Shown here: positions 23,491 through 33,128 of the stretch, in pieces | Position numbering within the stretch: position 1 is the first letter of the stretch | How the letters are laid out: every line of letters starts with the position of its first letter | Source of the DNA: Symsagittifera roscoffensis | Taxonomy: Eukaryota; Xenacoelomorpha; Acoela; Convolutidae | Assembly (NCBI RefSeq): GCF_963678635.1 | Contig: NC_087065.1 | Coordinates: 66,125,374-66,189,373, forward strand | Length of the DNA stretch: 64,000 bases | Direction: 5' to 3' | The notes under the pieces: generated by a model | The model's database searches: none | What the model saw: only the letters and a program-made list of their open reading frames with translations | Told to the model about the DNA's origin: nothing | Position numbers and translations under genes: made by a program

Positions 23491-24034
23491 CTAATTTTTC
23501 AGCAGATATTCAAGTTCTTTGATTTTGATGTAGATTTGAGACGATAACTCAATGTTGAAGAATTTTTCAAAGCAAATCTCTGAAAATCTGATACCAAATC
23601 TGATCATGCAACATTTTGAACTTTGAAAGTCCTTAAAAATGGAGGAATAAAGAACTTTGCTGGGGAGTTTTGACAAATTTGGGAGTTGGATATGGAATAA
23701 AAAGAGTCTTTAAAATATTATTGTACGACTTTTTTATTAACTTCAAGTTTTCTAAAATGAATAAAATTTCTTTTCTAGTCAAGTGTAACTCAGCAGTAAG
23801 TTTATAGCTTTGATACGCAATATGTGGATGAAAAATAAACTCTTTGATTGAGTAAATTTCCCTAAAGAGACCTTTACTTTGTCGAATAACTCTATTTTGG
23901 ACAATGTACACGTTCAAAAAATTGTGAAAAAAGTTAGAATCTATATCTATTTCATCAATAAGGAAATCACACGGAATATTTTCTTTTTTCTTGTAGAGTA
24001 ATTTGAGGAAGTTCAAATGCTTTTTAATTGACAT
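23491..24034 (-). CDS. Unknown TIR-element protein (133 codons plus possible extension)
   Basis: A complete frame runs from the ATG at 24034 to 23633, 133 codons. It is rich in Lys, Ile, Leu and Phe and looks all-alpha. A second frame (23676-23491) overlaps its end and adds an Ile/Lys-rich, potentially coiled-coil end, so a frameshift or intron may join them. No motif is recognised. The gene is divergently transcribed from the polymerase gene, with the CRE array between them. Confidence 0.5.
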
Positions 24035-24088
24035 TCTTCAAAAATGAAAATTTTGGATCTAAAGTTATGTCTAAAAACAGCTTAGTTC

Positions 24089-24446
24089 TGATTGGTTGAG
24101 AATTTTTCTGATAAATTCTAGAGTTTTCCGAAAGTTCTAGACTTTTCCAAGGAATAACGCGATGATGACGTCATTACCATATAAGAAAAATTGCGTGGGT
24201 GTTGACGTCACTTCTATTCATAGAATGTCGTCATTACCATAAAAAGAAAATTGCATTGGTGATACGTTACTTCTAAATGAAGAATGACGTCATTACCATA
24301 AAAGGAAAAATGCGTAAGCGGTGACGTCACTTCTTTTCAAAGATTGACGTCATTACCGTAAAAAAAAGATAATTGCGTAGGCGTCATTGATAGTATAAAT
24401 ACACTTATTTTATTGGGTTAAATCATTCATTTTGTTTGCCAATCAG
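24089..24446. promoter_or_regulatory. Bidirectional promoter with CRE array and TATA
   Basis: Five perfect palindromic cAMP-response elements TGACGTCA start at 24166, 24203, 24285, 24322 and 24345. Degenerate ones sit at 24226 and about 24260, giving a period near 60 bp with two sites per unit. NF-Y-type CCAAT boxes flank it (reverse at 24089-24098, forward at 24438-24446). GCGTAGGCGT at 24375-24384 precedes TATAAATA at 24394 by nine bases, as in the promoter at 19708. It lies between the minus-strand gene at 24034 and the polymerase gene at 24576. Confidence 0.65.
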
Positions 24447-24575
24447 AAACAGTCAATTGAATTTTACTTCAAATTTTACATTTCGTTACTTCACGAAAAA
24501 TAGGTGTTTTCTTTCAATTAGTACTTGACGTTTTTAAATTTGGAGCATTTCAAAAGTCTCAATCATTTTTAGATA

Positions 24576-25211
24576 ATGCCTGCACTTAACCGAAATGAGA
24601 AAGTGAAATGTGAGGACTGCGGAAACATGTTTACCCGAAAAAACTCTGCCAGACATAAAAAAAGATGTGAAAAGCAGGAGGAACATAAGTGTTCCAAATG
24701 TCATTTTTATACAAAAAACAAGGACGAGATGAACTAGCATGTTGCTAAAAAACATGCTCCAGCAAGTTCCAAGCAATCAACGGTGTGTTATTCTTGTGAG
24801 CAAGAGTTCTCGAGTTACTACTCTCTCCAGCAACATCGGAGAAAGGAACATGGAGCGAAACAACGGAAGCCAAGTGATACGGTAGCCGACTTGAACAAGA
24901 TTGTGGAGGATGAGGGGGAAGATGGTGAAAAATTGAAGGAGGAACTTGGTGCATGTCAACATTTTCTAGTGGATACGGAGATGGAAGATGGGAGAAATAA
25001 GGTATTTAACTTCCAAATGTCCAAGTTAGATACTAAAGTTATCAACGAGAAGAAGAAATCTTCAACAAGCTCGACTCTGCCGCAAAAATCAATATTGCTC
25101 TGGGTTTTGTTCTTCGATATATTGAGACTGGTGAATGCCGATATTTCTACGCTCATGAAAACAATACTCTGTTTGAAAATTCCCACTTACTTTGTACGAA
25201 AGCGGATTTGA
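24576..25211 (+). pseudogene. Polymerase N terminus: zinc-finger module with in-frame TAG
   Basis: One frame from 24576. Its first CxxC...H...C unit and its second C2H2-type unit parallel the stand-alone zinc-finger protein at 17276. An amber codon at 24735-24737 falls in the second finger just before its first His. The same frame then continues with a third finger (CYSCEQEF ... HRRKEH) and an acidic Glu/Asp-rich linker. The frame ends at 25211. The fusion of zinc fingers to the polymerase is inferred from continuity of frame. Confidence 0.6.
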
Positions 25212-26187
25212 TAACAATCCAAGGAAAAGTAGAAAAATTTGATATTGTGGAGCAATGTACCCAAGAACGCCAGAACACAAAATGGAGATTCAAGTTAATT
25301 ACTAACGTCACATTTTATACTTCTTTGCTGAAAAACATCCCCATGGGATGTCCGGACTCAGTCTTACCCGAACCTTTATTACGACATACGCAATTGAATT
25401 GTCTTTTATCTAACAAAGACAAGGAACCTTACAAAGATCATTTGTGTCTTTTCCGCGCATTGACCATGTACATGAACGGACATAGTGATCTCGACTCTCA
25501 CACTTCTAGATACTTTACAGATTTTATATCAAAATCTGGTTATGATCCTAAAAGTTTTCGTGGAGTTTCTGTAGAAGACTTACCTGTTGTCGAGGAAATT
25601 ATTCAAAGGAACATACGATTTCGATATCCAAGAAGGAGAATATGTAGGAGAACTAGCTCGACGAAGTATTGGAAGATTTGACAAAACAGTCAAATTACGG
25701 AGATTTAACAATCATATCATTCATACAAAAGATTTTGATTCTTTCTTCAAGTGTTTCCGGTGTCCTAGTTGTGACACTTTTTTAAAATAAATCCGACAAT
25801 TTTAACAAACATCTTCTGAGATGCAAGGACCGAGTGAAACATATTTACCCAAAGAACGTCTATGAGCTTCGCGAAACCTTGTTTGAAAAGCTAGAAGGAT
25901 TCAGTCTTCCTGTTTCTGAAGACAACAAGCTTTTCAATAATCTAGCAATTTTCGACTTTGAGTCGATTTGTGTTCCTTTAGAGGAACTAAAAGAGACGCA
26001 AACTACTACCTGGATTGGGAAACAAGTTCCATTTTTAGTCTCTATATCATCGAATCTGATTGATGAACCCATCTTTTTGTACAAAAAGGATCCACAGAAT
26101 TTGATAATTGATTTTGTACCCAACCTCGAGCTGTTGGCTGAACAAAGTAAGCTAGAAATGAGAAAAAATTTCAAGATATTGAAGTAG
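25208..26187 (+). pseudogene. Polymerase segment: pre-exonuclease region and ExoI
   Basis: Three successive frames: 25208-25681, an overlapping shift into 25587-25790, and 25834-26187. The first has a conserved LCLFRALTMYMNG segment and a following acidic helix. The second has a CxxC pair (CPSC) suggesting a zinc ribbon just before the exonuclease. The third holds the FDFES motif, in which the Asp and Glu are the ExoI metal ligands. A stop at 26187 and the shift to the next frame at 26190 are further breaks. Confidence 0.65.
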
Positions 26188-26189
26188 CT

Positions 26190-27074
26190 GTGAATGAAAG
26201 AATGAGAAAGACCTTTGATCAACTGAACGAACGTGGTAAAAACTATTCGAGTAACAAACTTGAGTATGAAGACGAATGCATTGAAGATTCGGAAGAAGCA
26301 GATATGTCAACACAATTCTTGCGAATTCAGAAAAATCAGCTCATTGATTTGAAACAACATCTGGAGAGAAATGTAAATACTTTACCTGTTTTTGGATTTA
26401 ATAGCGGTAGATATGGTTTGAATTTGATCAGATCATACTTAATACCTTACTTATTTCACGATAAAGAACAAGAAACATCCGTCATCAAAAAAGCAAATGA
26501 CTTTATATCTTTCAAGTTTGGAGATTTACAATTTCTCGACATAATGAAGTTTCTGGGAGGGGCAACTACTCTGGAATCCTTTCTCAAAGCCTATAAAGCT
26601 AGCGAAACGAAAGGATTCTTTCCCTATGAGTGGTTTGATAACCCAGACAAACTTGACTTTCCTGAATTGCCACCGTATGAAGCCTTTTTCAGTAAACTTA
26701 GAAACAACAATCCTCTAGACAAAGACTTCATTGATTATGAGAAGCTTAGAAAAAGTGGGTTTGACGAAAAAGAGGCACTGAATAAGCTTCAAATCAAGAC
26801 TGTTCCTTCATCTGGTTTGGATAATTACAACTACTTACAAGAGACTTGGAAGAAAAATGGAATGACAGTGTTCAGAGACTTTTTGAAGTGGTACAACAAC
26901 AAGGATGTAGTTCCAACCCTGGAGGCAATGCAAAAAATGATTCAGTTTTATCATAACAAGGGGATAGATATGTTAAAACTTGGATGCACTCTTCCAAATC
27001 TAGCAAACATTTGTCTACACAAATCTACAAATTACAAGTTTTATCCATTTTGCGTGTGTGAAAAAATTGTGTGA
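26190..27074 (+). pseudogene. Polymerase segment: ExoII to ExoIII
   Basis: An uninterrupted frame of 294 codons with the ExoII-like FGFNSGRYG, a conserved LDIMKFLGGAT stretch, and the ExoIII-like YHNKGIDMLKLG. In ExoII the usual Asp after the Asn is not at its expected place (NSGRYG), so proofreading may have been lost already or the motif is read differently. The frame runs out at 27074 near a shift to 27058. Confidence 0.65.
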
Positions 27075-28678
27075 AAAAATTAGAGAGGACATGACTGGTG
27101 GACCTACCATTGTTTTCACTCGAAAAGCTGTAGCTGATGAAACATACATCAGGAATTCATCAAAGGTTTGTAAATCAATCGTTGGAATTGATGCAAGCCA
27201 GCTTTACCCTTTCTCAATGTGTCAAGATATGCCAACAGGGCTGTATACGAGATGGGAGTTTGACACTGATATGCAGAAATTCAAGGCTAGACATAATCGA
27301 ACTCGCAACTTTGAGATTATGGTCATGTCTTTCTATCAAGAATCAAGACCAGAATAAAAAATTGAGAGCTTTTTTACATCTGGAAAACAGAAATAAATTG
27401 ACTGTTTTAATGTGGAAGCTTTTCGTGATCACTGTAAAACAGTATTCGAGGCAATGGGATGCTACTATCACTTTTGTTCTTGTCAAGAAACTCGTCCCTC
27501 CTTAACAGAATAGGATATTGAGCGAGGAAATAGGAAGAAAGATGGATGAGATGAGACGAGAATACATTCAAGAGAAAGGATACAAAGTTGAAGAAATGTG
27601 GGAGTGTGAGTGGTGGCAAAATTTCAAAACCAATGACAAGAATAAAAATCATGTTCGAACCCACTTTCCCTACAAAAGACCCCTTTCTACAGACTCTCTT
27701 CTAGCAAAGATAAAAGATGGATCTCTTTTTGGTTACGTTCAGTGTGACTTAGTTGTTCCAGATGAACTCAAATCAAAATTTGCGAATTTTCCTCCAATTT
27801 TCAAAATTACTGAGGTTGGAAGAAACGATATTGGTGACTATATGAAGAATTATGCTATTGAAAATGAAATGTTGAAACATCCACAGAGAATGCTTATTTC
27901 TAGCTTCAAGCTAGAAAATGGAACAGTTATAACTCCTCTCTTCAACTTATATTTGGAACGTGGCTTGCAATGCACCAAAATTTTTCGTTTTGTTGAATAT
28001 TCTCCTCGGAAATGCTTTAATAGTTTCGTGCAGTCAGTGGTTGATGCTAGAAGAGAAGGAGATGAAAACCCTCTATCAGGAGTTGTAGCAGAAACAATGA
28101 AGCTCTTGGGCAATTCCTCCTATGGATATCAGTTCATGGATAGATCCAGGCATACAATCACGAAGTATCTGAACGATGAAAAAATTCACAAGGCAATCAA
28201 TGAACCATTGTTCATAAGATTGAATACAGTTGAAAAAAACTTGTATGAGGTGGAGTTGTTGAAATCAACCATTGAACATAGAGAACCCATCATTGTTGGT
28301 TTTTTCATATTTCAGTATGCAAAACTGAGAATGTTGGAACTCTACTACAAATTCTTTGACAAGTTCTGTGATGTAAATAAATTTGAAGAGTTGGAGATGG
28401 ACACAGACTCACTTTACTTGGCACTTGCAGAAGAAAATTTGTACGATTGCATCCAACCAGATAAGAGAGCTGCTTGGGAAAAAATGAGGAAGAAGGATTG
28501 CAGAGATTCCTTCAAGGCGGATGCAAAATCTAATTTCTTTCCTCGAACGTGTTGCAGTATCCATAAAAAACATGATAAGCGGGAGCCGGGACTTTTCAAA
28601 GAAGAATTTAGGTGCACAGAAATGCTCTGTTTATGTAGTAAGACATATTGCTGCTATGACAACAAGTCAGACAAATGA
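27058..28678 (+). pseudogene. Polymerase palm, first copy (motifs A, B, C)
   Basis: Frames 27058-27357 and 27518-28678 cover motif A, the A-to-B insertion and motifs B and C. The insertion holds a Cys/His cluster (MGCYYHFCSCQ-type, read in a shifted frame near 27455), a basic stretch and MWECEWW (about 27595). In unit 2 this becomes the damaged MLECGK. The last codons run through the duplication joint and stop at 28678, so this copy lacks the C terminus. Confidence 0.7.
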
Positions 28679-29464
28679 AGCCTTTTTCAGTAAACTTAGA
28701 AACAACAATCCTCTAGACAAAGACTTCATTGATTATGAGAAGCTTAGAAAAAGTGGGTTTGACGAAAAAGAGGCACTGAATAAGCTTCAAATCAAGACTG
28801 TTCCTTCATCTGGTTTGGATAATTACAACTACCTACAAGAGACTTGGAAGAAAAATGGAATGACAGTGTTCAGAGACTTTTTGAAGTGGTACAACAACAA
28901 GGATGTAGTTCCAACCCTGGAGGCAATGCAAAAAATGATTCAGTTTTATCATAACAAGGGGATAGATATGTTAAAACTTGGATGCACTCTTCCAAATCTA
29001 GCAAACATTAGTCTACACAAATCTACAAATTACAAGTTTTATCCATTTTGCGAAAGTGATAAAGACTAGACTTGTGTGAAAAAATTAGAGAGGACATGAC
29101 TGGTGGACCTTCCATTGTTTTCAATCGAAAAGCTGTAGTTGATGAAACATACATCAAAAATTCATCAAATGTTTGTAAATCAATCGTTGGAATTGATGCA
29201 AGCCAGCTTTACCCTTTCTCAATGTGTCAAGATATGCCAACAGGACTGTATACGAGATGGGAGTTTGACACTGATATGCAGAAATTCAAGGCTAGACATA
29301 ATCGAACTCGCAACTTTGAGAATATGGTCATGTCTTTCTATCAAGAATCAAGACCAAAATGTAAAATTGAGAGCTTTTTTACATCTGGAAAACAGAAATA
29401 CGCTTCAAGACCAAAATGTAAAATTGAGAGCTTTTTTACATCTGGAAAACAGAAATACGCTTAA
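28676..29464 (+). pseudogene. Second copy of ExoII-ExoIII linker and motif A
   Basis: Duplicated sequence read as 28521-29069 (fused in frame to the tail of copy 1) and 29072-29464. It includes a second YHNKGIDML and a second GIDASQLYP (29189-29215). A TAG near 29069 separates it from the next frame. Confidence 0.65.
29350..29463 (+). repeat. 57-bp tandem duplication
   Basis: Two identical or nearly identical 57-bp units in tandem (about 29350-29406 and 29407-29463). Each encodes RPKCKIESFFTSGKQKYA in frame, so the duplication adds 19 residues without a shift. It is absent from the first 2-kb unit. Confidence 0.8.
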
Positions 29465-29659
29465 TGTGGACGCTTTTTGTGATCACTGTAAAACAGTATT
29501 CGAGGCAATGGGATGCTTCTATCACTTTTGTTCTTGTCAAGAAACTCGTCCCTGCTTAACAGAACAGGATATTGAGCGAGGAAATAGGAAGAGAGAGATG
29601 GATGAGATGAGACGAGAATACATTCAAGAGAAAGGATACAAAGTTGAAGAAATGTTGGA

Positions 29660-30964
29660 GTGTGGCAAAATTTCAAAACCAATGACAAGATTAAAAATCT
29701 TGTTCGAACCCACTTTCCCTGCAAAAGACCCCTTTCTACAGACTCTCTTCTAGCAAAGATAAAAGATGGATCTCTTTTTTGTTACGTTCAATGTGACTTA
29801 GTTGTTCCAGATGAACTGAAATCAAAATTTGCGAATTTTCCTCCAATTTTCAAAATTACTGAGGTTGGAAGAAACGATATTGGTGACTATATGAAGAATT
29901 ATGCTATTGAAAATGAAATGTTGAAACATCCACAGATAATGCTTATATCTAGCTTCAAGCTAGAAAATGGAACAGTTATAACTCCTCTCCTCAACTTTTA
30001 TTTGGAACTTGGCTTGCAAAGCACCAAAATTTATCGTTTTGTTGCATATTCTCCTCGGAAATGCTTTAATAGTTTCGTTCAGTCCGTGGTTGATGCTAGA
30101 AGAGAAGGAGATGAAAACCCTCTATCAGGAGTTGTAGCAGAAACAATGAAGCTCTTGGGCAATTCCTCCTATGGATATCAGATCATGGATAGATCCAGGC
30201 ATACAATCACGAAGTATCTGAACGATGAAAAAACTCACAAGGCAATCAATGAACCATTGTTCATAAGATTGAATACAGTTGAAAAAAACTTGTATGAGGT
30301 GGAGTTGTTGAAATCAACCATTGAACATAGAGAACCCATCATCGTTGGTTTTTTCATACTTCAGTATGCAAAGCTGAGAATGTTGGAACTCTACTACAAC
30401 TTCTTTGACAAGTTCTGTGATGTAAATAAATTTGAAGAGTTGGAGATGGACACAGACTCACTTTACTTGGCACTTGCAGAAGAAAATTTGTACGATTGCA
30501 TCCAACCAGATAAGAGAGCTGCTTGGAAAAAAATGAGGGAGAAGGATTGCAGAGATTCCTTCAGGGCGGATGCAAAATCTAATTTCTTTCCTCAAACGTG
30601 TTGCAGTATTCATAAAAAACATGACAAGCGGGAGCCGAGATTTTTCAAAGAAGAATTTAGGTGCACAGAAATGCTCTGTTTATGTAGTAAGACATATTGC
30701 TGCTATGACAACAAGTCAGACAAATTCAAATTTAGCAGCAAAGGATTGAAAAAGCGGATTCTAGAAGACTCTGGAGATGGACCATTAGCAAAGTATAGGA
30801 GAGTACTCGATGAAGTTATCAACTTATTATCTACTAATAGAGGATTCAGAACTATAAATCATATGGTTGCTACATATGAACAGAGAAAGAAAGGACTAAG
30901 TTATTTTTATCCTAAAAGACAAGTGCAAGATGATGGAATTCATACAAAACCATTGGACTTATAA
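29660..30964 (+). pseudogene. Polymerase palm and thumb, second copy with native C terminus
   Basis: The longest intact polymerase frame, 434 codons. It has motif B at 30149-30175, motif C DTDSLY at 30449, a Cys-rich patch (CCSIHKKH ... CLCSKTYCCY) and the KFSSKGLKKR element. It ends in IHTKPLDL before TAA at 30962. The region between motif A (29189) and this frame is broken at about 29464 and 29700. Confidence 0.8.
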
Positions 30965-30999
30965 GAACTCTTCTGATGTATTAAATTATATAAGATGTC

Positions 31000-31376
31000 G
31001 TATTATTATGGTTTCATGATAATAAAACGTAAATTATTGCGGTAAACTTAATATACAATGCAGTGATTTATATACTTTCTTTGTAATTTAAACTTTTTTT
31101 TCTCAAAAAACTTGATTTTTTCGAAGTTTCAGCATGACTAGGTAACATATTATAGCTACACCAGGATAAGAATAATTAGATAACGCACGCCAAAATTTTT
31201 CCATAAATTTTTGTCAAAATTTTTCCAAATTTTTTCCCAAAACTCAAGTTTTTTCCAAAATTTTTGCCGACACAAAAACATCGTATCTTAATACATGGGA
31301 AACCTATAACCTATCTTAATACATGGAAAATCTATTCCCTATCTTAATACATAGCATGGAGGACCGGGAAATCTAT
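31000..31376 (-). repeat. Right end of TIR-element body 1, truncated in the TIR
   Basis: From about 31100 the sequence is the complement of the left TIR, with three iterons (near 31284, 31312 and 31340). It stops at 31376 where the LTR begins, so the outermost iteron, the G/C run and the terminal 11-mer are missing. 31000-31100 is also nearly identical to 56540-56640. Confidence 0.75.
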
Positions 31377-31379
31377 CCT

Positions 31380-32698
31380 TGACAACGCCCCACACTCGGG
31401 CACTTTATTGAGGTTACTGGGTTAAATTGCTAGATTGATCGAAACGGTATACTATTTAATTAATATAAAGGTTTGATCCAACTAATTTGGTGCCAAAGTC
31501 ACTGTCTTCTTCCGTTTTATGGTTTTTGTTCCTTTTTTTCTTTTTTTTTTGGTTTTTGTTTCGCTTTTTGTCTTTTTGCTCGTGTTTTTGTCCCCCTAGT
31601 TGCCCCCCTTTACTCGGTTAGCTAAGCCTCGTTCGGAGAGCGTACCAGGAAGTTTTCTCGAGTTTTCCTAAAAAGCTATCACGGTACAACCGGAAGGTTT
31701 GCACGTTCCCGCCGAACCGTACCACCGGTACTCTAGAATGGGCATGCAGCCCGGAGCTGTGTCAAGTGGGTTCGACTCCGTAGTCTTGATGTCGTAAACA
31801 CCCAGGAGCGCCATATAAACACTATGTAACATTCTTCCACTGCGGTCACATATGAGGCTTAAGAAAAATAGGCCCTATAACCATTGGCTCAAGAGTCAGG
31901 GTCACTATCTCTTGTGTTTTTCTGCCTCAAAACGGTCGGAGCCAATTCGGTTCGCTTGTGACATGAGACTACGACCCGTTACAGCTTAAAGGCTACTACC
32001 AAAATATCCCCCACTCTAGAAATGAGAACGTCCCCATACCTAGGTCTCAAAATACCCGAACGCCGTTAAAAACCGGATCGGAACAATCCGTTAAGTTTTT
32101 TTTTACTACACAGTGGAACTTTGATCCATTTCAGATGGATCAACCTAAATTTCGTCTTACCTCAACATAACAATCATAAAACGCACTCTAGAAATTTAAA
32201 TTAGGAACTCACATGCTGATGCACTCAAGCACAGGGGGTAATTAAATGGGTGAGCAACTCTAGAATTAACTAAGATAACTAGATAAGTTCAATGTTTATC
32301 AATTTGAATGGCAGAGGTAAGTTTGAACTCTAGAATGGAGTTTTATGTGAACCATTGGGACACTCAAGCTGTCCACCTTTCCATCGAAGGTTCACTCTAG
32401 TCCAGTTCGAATAGTTGTTCTCTCGGGAATACTCTGTCTTCTATTTCAGATTGGACAGCTCTACTCTTGTTCACTATGACGGAAATTGCGAATAGCAATT
32501 TCCCACTGTTTTTTATCTGACAACTTTCCCGCGATTGTTATTCGATCGTTCTGATTTCATTTATTCTGTTTTCAGTTGTCGCGAGAAAATCGTGCATGAC
32601 AGGCTCCATTCGAATTTTTGAAAAATTAAATTTCACTCCAAAATTGAGTGTTCTCGTGTCTCTCAAGGTCAAACTTCCAAATATGACCGACTGGCACA
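31380..32698 (-). repeat. 3' LTR of the giant retroelement
   Basis: 1319 bp, matching 53429-54746 at about 98% by eye. On the minus strand AATAAA (plus-strand TTTATT at 31404-31409) lies about 25 bp before the LTR end, as a polyadenylation signal would. The plus strand carries an exact tRNA-type B-box GGTTCGACTCC at 31769-31779. Several CTCTAGA-type words recur. Confidence 0.8.
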
Positions 32699-33128
32699 TA
32701 CTCTCCGGACTCGAGATCGATGTCCTCATCGCGCGCTGTCGTCTGCCCGTGAGTCCCAGAAAACCCGAGTGTTGCTCAAGGTACAGTGCCAGTGGTCATT
32801 TACAGAAGTTTGCAGCAGACTTAATCTTATCTACACCCCAAAATTCACAGCCATGTAAAAGTTTCACACTATCGCTAAACAGCAATCAAAATCTGCACAC
32901 ACCTGCATCTTTGAATTCTCGCTTTTCAAGTCAACCATTTAAAATTTCTTTTGTCCCATTCAATCAGGAAATTGTCATGCAGCATTTTGATTTATATAGT
33001 AAATATAGCATATTTATAACAATATCTGATCCGTTAAAATTTCTTTTTCGTGAACCCAGATTTCATCCGAATTCACGCTCAAGCCCCCTTTCCTTCTCAA
33101 GACTCAAGACTCTCTTTGAGCCACCCGC
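32699..33128. other. Interior next to the 3' LTR, no supported gene
   Basis: Immediately inside the LTR the minus strand reads CCGGAGAGTA, only a weak candidate polypurine tract. About 32810-33060 is noticeably more AT-rich than the rest of the retroelement and has no coding signal. Confidence 0.35.

Larger units (their letters stand above)
26678..30724 (+). repeat. 2.0-kb tandem duplication inside the polymerase gene
   Basis: Unit 1 is 26678-28675 and unit 2 is 28676-30724, the same orientation, 1998 bp apart. TGAAGCCTTTTTCAG occurs at both starts. Unit 1 ends at a GACAAA that joins directly to the start of unit 2, whereas unit 2 continues into the native C terminus. The units differ by scattered substitutions and by the 57-bp duplication in unit 2. 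Each unit carries its own frame breaks. Confidence 0.85.
24576..30964 (+). pseudogene. Protein-primed-type family B DNA polymerase (broken, internally duplicated)
   Basis: The gene starts at the ATG at 24576 and ends with a natural-looking stop at 30962-30964. Order of parts: zinc fingers; a helical region; exonuclease ExoI (FDFES at 25951), ExoII (FGFNSGRYG near 26385) and ExoIII (YHNKGIDML near 26950); polymerase motif A (GIDASQLYP at 27184 and again at 29189), a long insertion, motif B (KLLGNSSYG at 28100 and 30149), motif C (DTDSLY at 28400 and 30449), and a KFSSKGLKKR thumb-proximal motif. This order with a large A-to-B insertion matches the Maverick/Polinton polymerases that replicate DNA from a terminal protein. 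At least six frame breaks and a 2-kb duplication make it non-functional as it stands. Confidence 0.85.

Noticed and set aside
31740-31800. Possible tRNA gene around GGTTCGACTCC in the LTR
   Set aside because: Only the B-box matches. No acceptor stem, D-arm or anticodon arm can be folded around it.
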